Shown here piece after piece: positions 1 to 64,000 of a DNA stretch of 64,000 nucleotides (its first letter is position 1; each line of letters begins with the position of its first letter). The position numbers and the translations under genes are program-made. The stretch covers positions 196,001 to 260,000 of the forward strand of contig WPIO01000161.1 of assembly GCA_009760855.2 (NCBI GenBank), in the 5' to 3' direction. The stretch is from Cristatella mucedo. Taxonomy: Eukaryota > Bryozoa > Phylactolaemata > Cristatellidae. The notes under the pieces are model-generated. The model did not search any database. It saw nothing but the letters and a program-made list of their open reading frames with translations, and was not told where the DNA came from.

Positions 1-36
1 ACACACACACACACACACACACAGTCTCTCTCTCTC
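1..36 (+). repeat. (AC)n/(TC)n at window edge
   Basis: AC run of 11 units followed by TC units; continues before the window. Confidence 0.9.
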
Positions 37-635
37 TTGTCTTCTTGCTCTCTGCCCATGCATAAGTCTGTGTGTATACACCTATGTATCTATATTTGTT
101 CACACCTCCGGAAATATTCTGTAATTTAGAGTCGCCCTTTGTCCTAAAAGGTGATAACTTCAGTTTCTAACTATATATATATATATATATATATATCAGT
201 TTCTGTTGTTGCCTGCATGTGCTTTTAACACCTTTGTGACCGCTGGGAACACTTATCTATGCTTCCTATCTCTGGTTTGCAGTATGACTGTGTAGCTTTG
301 CCGATGGTTGTGCAAGGGCCTAAAATGTACAGGAACTACATGTCATTCTTCAAATTCATGAATGTAAAAAATGCATCCTTCATTCGTCTTGTTTGCCAAG
401 CCTGCTTGTGGAAATGAAGTCCTCATAGGCCTGTATTACCACCATATGATATGGTTCTAGTCATGAGTCAGACCAGAAAGCTGCATCGTACTGTGTGTAC
501 TGAACAACATGTTGCTGTTTTGTAGGACTCCTCTAGGTGAACCGTTTGCATTGTTCTGTTTTTTCATTCCTGGTGGCTCTTGGCTATGGGAATTAATGTG
601 GAGTGCAATATTTGTTGCTGATGCTGATGTTGTAG

Positions 636-25350
<24,715 letters not shown>

Positions 25351-26065
25351 GCACAACAAGCACATCTACAGCCGATGCTGTTTCGTATTTGTATACGCCG
25401 ATGAAATGCAAGACTTGGCTATGCATGTCATTTCTAGCTGTCTTGTTGCAGAGAGCATATTTGATTAGCCAGCAAGTCTGTTGGGGATTCTTGTGCTTTT
25501 ACATAGATAACTCCGACGTCGGCTTGACTGTAGGCTGTGTCAAATCCATGGTAATACGTTCCTATGAAAAAGCACGTGTAATGTTATCAAAAAGCTTTGT
25601 GCACATCTGGTTTCAGTGTGTCAGCGTGGATATTTCAATATGTCAGAATACAAGAATGCCACATTTACAGTCTTTTGCATCCCGGTCGCAATCAAGTGAA
25701 TTGTCGTACTCTGTTCGACTTAAATGTGCATAAAAGCAATTGATTGCAAATCACCCGAGGCCCTTGCCTTGGGTAAGGTGCTTGTATTTTGCAATCCAGA
25801 TCACGAGTTTGTGTCCAGGAACAGGCAATTTGTTGTTACCGTGCAAACGGAAGTGAAAGCTGCTAAGGTTCCTGTTCTGCTTCTGTATAAATGGAGCTGT
25901 CGAATCGGCTGACCATTAGTGTAAATTGTTAGCGTTAAACTTGATAGTAGACTGCTGAAACATAATTATTAGAACACTATATTAGGTAATTTTCGTCCCT
26001 GGGTAGTAAGTGTGATTTCCTGATTGTTTTGTGCCTCGAGTTTTGAAAATAGCCTTTACCTTTTT
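25351..26065. other. Gene 1 3' flank
   Basis: Presumed 3' UTR and spacer after the gene 1 stop. I find no AATAAA here; the first clear one is near 26318. A SINE-like stretch lies at 25742-25835. Open frames at 25389-25733 and 25724-25912 show no domain. Confidence 0.35.
25742..25835 (+). mobile_element. SINE-like tRNA-derived head (family S2)
   Basis: GCCTTGGGTAAGGTGCTTGT, CAATCCAGATCACGAG, TTTGTGTCCAGGAACAGGCA. It shares the order GGTAAGGTGCTTG, CCAG..CGTGAG, GTCC..GGGCAATT with the copy at 26066, and lacks the LINE-like tail of S1. Confidence 0.45.
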
Positions 26066-26145
26066 GATGGCCCTTATGGTGCTTACAAATTGCGACCCAG
26101 GCCGTGAGCTCGAGTCCTGCAACGGGCAATTCATTATTGCAAGAT
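26066..26145 (+). mobile_element. SINE-like tRNA-derived head (family S2)
   Basis: GGCCCTTATGGTGCTTACAA, CGACCCAGGCCGTGAGCTCG, AGTCCTGCAACGGGCAATTC. B-like box GTGAGCTCGAGTCC. Second member of a small family with no LINE-like end. Confidence 0.45.
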
Positions 26146-26354
26146 AGTCACTAAATCGATAATCCGAGAGAACCATGCAGGACAAAGTGTCAAGTGCAAA
26201 AAAAGCAGGCAGGAAAAACCAGACAGGACAAAATCGCCCCGACGAAAGTGCAAAAAATAACTAGGGTTTAGGGTTGAAGAATGCCGGTTTAAACATATGT
26301 TCATTATTAGAATATTGTAATAAAGAAAAAAGTATGTATTATAACTTACATGCC

Positions 26355-26500
26355 GAGCTGGTTTGTTCTAGCGGTTCAGGTGTTCGCTCCGACCAAGGTC
26401 TGACTGAGGTCGTGTGCTCGAACCCCGAGGCTTATGTGAAGCGCCTGAAAAGAGATTAAGTTCTCTTGGTGCGCTATATAAATGAATTTTATTTATTTAT
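26355..26500 (+). mobile_element. tRNA-derived SINE (family S1)
   Basis: Head TTGTTCTAGCGGTTCAGGTG and GTCGTGTGCTCGAACCCCG; tail AAGCGCCTGAAAAGAGATTA, AGTTCTCTTGGTGCGC, TATATAAATGAATTTTATTT. Same order as the other S1 copies. Confidence 0.78.
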
Positions 26501-26699
26501 ATTTACATTGCATTTTATGCCAGCTTTTAAATATATTTTGAAATGGTATGGTTGTATAGAAAGAGTTAATATAGCCTAATAGTGTTAGCCTATTTTTAAT
26601 TAGATGCTCAGGTTGCGTGTTATTCCTATAAGGTAATCTCTAACTTCTTTGATCTTTGGTGGTAGGTTTTGATGCTTGGAGCTCAAGCATTCGGTTCCC

Positions 26700-28350
26700 A
26701 CGAATTAGTTTTTTTACCCTGCGATAGAGCTTCTATTTCATAATCGACAATAATCGTCAGAACACTGCGGATTTGATTCCAAATTATACAGAATTATGGT
26801 ACGGGTTCACGCTCCAAGTTTATCCAATTTCGCATTCTCGTGTCATGGCCTTAAATGTTCCGGTTCCATTACTATATGTATAGATTCGATCGGCGATACA
26901 GCTATCATTTCACAATAGTCATCACGAAACTGGTTTTAATTCCACATTATGGAAAATCGTGTTACAGGTTCATCCTCAAAATTTCGTGCAATTTCGCATC
27001 TGCGTTCTTGTGCAATGGAGCGGGCCTCAGTGCAATTTCCAACGGCCGCTTCCACAATAGGCAACGTGCAACTTCGGTTTTAACTTCGCATTATAAGAAA
27101 TGGTGTTTTGGGTTAACCAACCAATTTTTTTGGCATAGCGCTTAGGCGTTCTCATACTATTACCTCCAATGGCCCGAACCAGCCAGCCTACTTACGTAAT
27201 CGAACTTAAGTACAGCTACGTCCACAGTAAGCTATGAGCAACCACGATTTGATTTCATGTTAGAGAAAGCAGTGTTTCAAATTTACCCACCACATTTCGT
27301 GGTATAGCCCCCACTAGTTCTCATGCCATAACTCTGCCCGCTCTGAATTTTCGAGCTCCGACAGATATCGTTCAGAAAAAAAAGCATCGTCGAAGTGTGG
27401 TTTTACTTTTTATTGTGGAAAACAGTATGCAGGATTTACCCACCGAATTGTACGCGATTTCGCTCACACATTGTATTGCTACGGGTTTTTACGGCTCTTG
27501 CCGTTTGAGGCCGTAGCATTTGAACACACCCGCCCATTGTCGTGCAACCAGGTAGGCAAACCCGAATTGCATTTATCTAAAACCTGGCATCGAAACTATA
27601 ACTTTGAAAGATCTGCGAAAATGGCAGCAGTATCACCATTGGAATATGTAGGGAAACTCGCAGGTCAGGGCCAATGGAGGCTGTAGCATGAGAAAGCCCA
27701 TTCGTTATACCATGAAATGTGGTTGTTAAACCCGCCGGGAAGTAGTTTTCTGGAAATTAGTGTCAAAACTGCAGCTGCGAAACGCTTATTGTGGAAACGG
27801 CTGCAGTATCGTAATTTAAATATGTAGGGAGGCAGGCTAGGCCTGGACATTGGAGGCCATACCGTAAAATCGCTTATACGCGAGTGCATGAAAATTTTCA
27901 GCTTGAACTGGATCACCGCTTGCTATAATTTGCAATCAAAACCACAGTTTCGCTAAGCTTCTGGTTGAAATCACTGTTGTATCGCATTTGTACTACTTAG
28001 GGTTACCATTTGGGCCGGACCATCAGAGGCCATAGCCTGAGAACACAAACAGGAAATCCCGTGGAATTCGGCGGGTAAAGTGTGTATTTGTAAACTTTTT
28101 ATTTTATTCTCTATAATTTGGAATCAAAACCGTATTGCTGCTATGTTTCTTGTGAAAACGGCAGCTGGTTGCCGTTTGCACGTGTAAATATTGCGGCTGA
28201 CCCTCGCTATTTGAGGCCATAGCACAAGAACGCGAAAGTAAAACCACTCGACATTTAGCGGGTAAACTCGTAACACAATTCTGCATAATTTGGAATCAAA
28301 ACCGCAGTGCTCTGACGTTTATTGTGGAAATGGCATGGCTGTATCGCTAT
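26700..28350. repeat. Inverted array of about 150-185 bp satellite-like units
   Basis: Units share the landmarks GAGGCCATAGCATGAGAACG, then GGCGGGTAAAC, then ATAATTTGGAATCAAAACCG, then TTATTGTGGAAACGGC. About five units (27505-28350) read in the + direction, with the GAGGCCATAG mark near 27505, 27671, 27857, 28026 and 28210. About four to five units (26720-27450) read in the opposite direction, for example GCCATAACTC near 27335 and TTACCCACC near 27280 and 27438. Units are strongly diverged from each other. The array forms a large imperfect palindrome centred near 27480. Confidence 0.72.
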
Positions 28351-29099
28351 TATTCACAGGAGCCTAAACGATTTCAGTTGCAAGTTAAACCTTGGACTTG
28401 CACGTTGACCTCTTAGCTGTCGGCCAAAACATATGCCTGCTTAGTAGTCGATCAGTGGTGCCATTGGAGGAAGACAGTCGTCAGCCGATTCTTCAAAAAT
28501 AGCATGAACATCCGGTACAGGAACAAAACACGTAGCTCAAAAATTATTTGGACGCGCATTCGCAGATTTTTTCGTCGCGGTATTCTATTAAAATATTGAA
28601 CCTGGCGCCAAATATTTACTCCGAGGTGAAACTCACGTATCAAACTAGTTCTGGGATGATTGAACAAGAATTCTGACTGACTTCCTCAAAATCTGTTACG
28701 ATATTTGCCGTGTTTAGAGTTTGCATTGTTAATGCAAGACGAAACTCGCACTATTTGTATTTGCACACCAGCCGTAAAATTCAATACTCGTTTCTATTTG
28801 GCATAAAATTAATTGATTTTGAAGACTAAAAGCCGGTTAAATGAAGAAAACCATTAACTGAAACTTTTTTTTATTATAGTTGAGCGCTTTTTTACTGCGC
28901 TCCATTGTCGGGTTTGTTAGAGTTCGAGATTTCGTCTGTGCGCTTTTGTCGGGGTGGCCAGTCACGCTGTTTTCCCTTAAATAAACAGGATAATACAATA
29001 CAAAATAATAGAAATAAATTAAATATTAAGAATATGACTAAGGAAAGAATGAGTACATCTGAAAATATAAAAGAATATGCCAGCGCATTGCCCTCGTAC

Positions 29100-29560
29100 G
29101 CAGAGCTGCAACGCTGTCACCAGCGTGGCGAGGGTTTCGGAACAGTCGGAAGGGTGCGGGAAGGAAGTCTACATAAGCAATGGCAGCGCGAGCGCGGCGG
29201 CTTTTCGGTAGCTGGCGTATCCTTCGAGCGAGGTCCGTGAGTGACGTCACAGGGTCACTCATAGATATACAAGGTAGCAGAATGAAAGTGGTCAGCTACC
29301 CGTCATCCACCCGGAGCACAATCGCCCTTCGCATCGGAAACCGAAACTGCGGCTGACTCGGCTGGGACCCTGCGTTCGCGACTGCGTTCGGACGTGCGAG
29401 CTGGATGTTCTACGTGTGGGAGCGTGCTAACAGGTAACGAGGAGCCGCTGCGATTGCCAACTGTCAGTCGCACCCATCGTCGCTCGAGCGTCGGCGAGCG
29501 GGCTGAACGAGGTAGACGCTACTGGGTAGAGTGGGGAGGGAGGGTGCTTACCTGAGCTAC
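29100..29560. promoter_or_regulatory. CpG-rich stretch upstream of gene 2
   Basis: By eye this stretch is much richer in G, C and CG dinucleotides (GCGCGAGCGCGGC, CGCTCGAGCGTCGGCGAGCG) than the AT-rich sequence on either side. It lies 1.1-1.5 kb before the first gene 2 coding exon and after the inverted satellite. I infer a possible promoter or 5' leader. No TATA box or initiator can be argued firmly. Confidence 0.3.
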
Positions 29561-30035
29561 CGTTGGGGTGTTGCGTTTTCCCAAAACTTTCATTCTTGCG
29601 GTCCAGTCTGGCCCATCGAGCTCATATCCGCGGTGCTGGAATGGAATTAATGGGAATAGCGTCACCTATATGGCCGTGCTACGATGCCGACTGTAACGCA
29701 GGTCGAAAAGGTACTACCGTAGGGGCTCGTGCGCACGATGGCGGCCAGACGAAGGATGAAGCCCCCCACAAGCGATTTATGGCGGTGACAAAAGGTATGT
29801 GGACGCTAAAAAGGAGAAGGTACGGTGAGAGGGGAGGCTGTAGGGCAGATTGATAACATCTGTAGAGACTGTTAGAAGGGATGGCGAGTGAGAGACCTCG
29901 ACATAGAAAAAGGAAGAAAGGAGATATTAATGCCTACTTCCGTAACCGATAGCCATAAAAATGCTCCTCCAACCTACTACTTTTTAGCGATCGGCTCCTG
30001 GATGTCTGAGGAGGTCTAGATATCTGAGGATCTAG

Positions 30036-30168
30036 ATCGGTTTGGTGCAGCAGTTAAGGTGCTCGCCCCGACCAAGGTATGGCTGAGGTCGCGGGCTCGA
30101 GCCCCGAGGCATATGTGAAGCGCCTGAATAGTGCTAAAGTTCTCTTAGGGCGCTATACAAATGAATGA
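30036..30168 (+). mobile_element. tRNA-derived SINE (family S1) with likely target-site duplication
   Basis: Head GTTTGGTGCAGCAGTTAAGG and GGTCGCGGGCTCGAGCCCCG; tail AAGCGCCTGAATAGTGC, AAAGTTCTCTTAGGGCGC, TATACAAATGAATG. The flanks share a near repeat: GTCTAGATATCTGAGGATC before and GATCTAGATATCAGGATG after, consistent with target-site duplication. It lies 445 bp before gene 2 exon 1. Confidence 0.82.
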
Positions 30169-30612
30169 TATATGTATCTGGAGATCTAGATATCAGGATG
30201 TCTAGGAGGAGTGCCAATAAAACTGGCAGCCTGTCAGTGAATGTAAAGAGACTTAACGCTGTTAGCATCAGCCACGAGCCTGAGAAAGTGCGGCATGCGA
30301 GAGACGTAGCACACCAAGCCCTGCTTGCAAGCGTGGGCTGTGGCCACGTGCCACCATCACCGAGATTCCCATGTGCGGCAGGTCAAGCCGTGCCCGCACG
30401 TGTTAGGTCGACGTCGTGCGAGGGCTGTCTCGGCCTCAGTCGGCTGAAAGGCAGCCGCAAGAGACGTCAGTGGCTGATGCTGCCACCACGGGCTGCAGCA
30501 GCCAACCGAACCGGCGCTGCTGGCATCACGAGGCGTTGTGCACTCGCTTGCTCTCTCTCTCTCTCCCTCTCTGTCATCACGCTTTCTCTTGCCTCACACA
30601 CACACGCTGCAG

Positions 30613-64000
<33,388 letters not shown>

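Noticed and set aside
283-413. Open frame after an acceptor at 282 (YDCVALPMVV...)
   Set aside because: No macro or other domain pattern and no good donor in a fitting phase.

Overview
The window comes from an animal genome, most likely a marine invertebrate. Coding sequence is cut into small exons with GT-AG introns of up to about 5 kb. Introns and spacers are full of L2/CR1-like LINE fragments with (ATT)n tails, tRNA-derived SINEs, a Tc1/mariner remnant and long (GT)n and (AT)n tracts. I see no bacterial features. The species cannot be told from this sequence alone.

All recognisable host coding sequence lies on the + strand. It belongs to two large PARP14-like (macro-PARP) genes arranged head to tail. 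Gene 1 covers 636-25350 and is the 3' part of a gene that starts before the window. Ten exons join in frame (2061 bp, 686 residues plus stop). They encode the end of one macro domain, a complete macro domain, KH-like segments, a WWE domain and a full PARP/ART catalytic domain with stop at 25350. One macro exon is only 66 bp (4900-4965); it supplies the glycine-loop helix that the larger exons lack.

Gene 2 covers about 30613 to beyond 64000 and is the 5' and middle part of a second gene of this class. It carries RRM-like domains (30613-31203 and 47087-55576), a 558-codon exon of degenerate KH-like repeats (59215-60888) and the start of a macro domain (62173-62255 joined to 63839 onward by a GC-AG intron). 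Two canonical GxxG KH domains lie between its first and second RRM-like blocks (35763-43514). Splice phases let them join the rest of the gene, but they could also be a separate same-strand gene starting at ATG 35718 inside a 16-kb intron. One junction of gene 2, between 49239 and 50790, is unresolved.

The spacer between the genes (25351-30612) holds SINEs, an inverted array of roughly 150-185 bp satellite-like units (about 26700-28350) and a CpG-rich stretch (about 29100-29560) that could be the gene 2 promoter region. Proteins of this type in vertebrates read, write and bind ADP-ribose and nucleic acid and are linked to innate immunity. That role is inferred here, not shown by the sequence.
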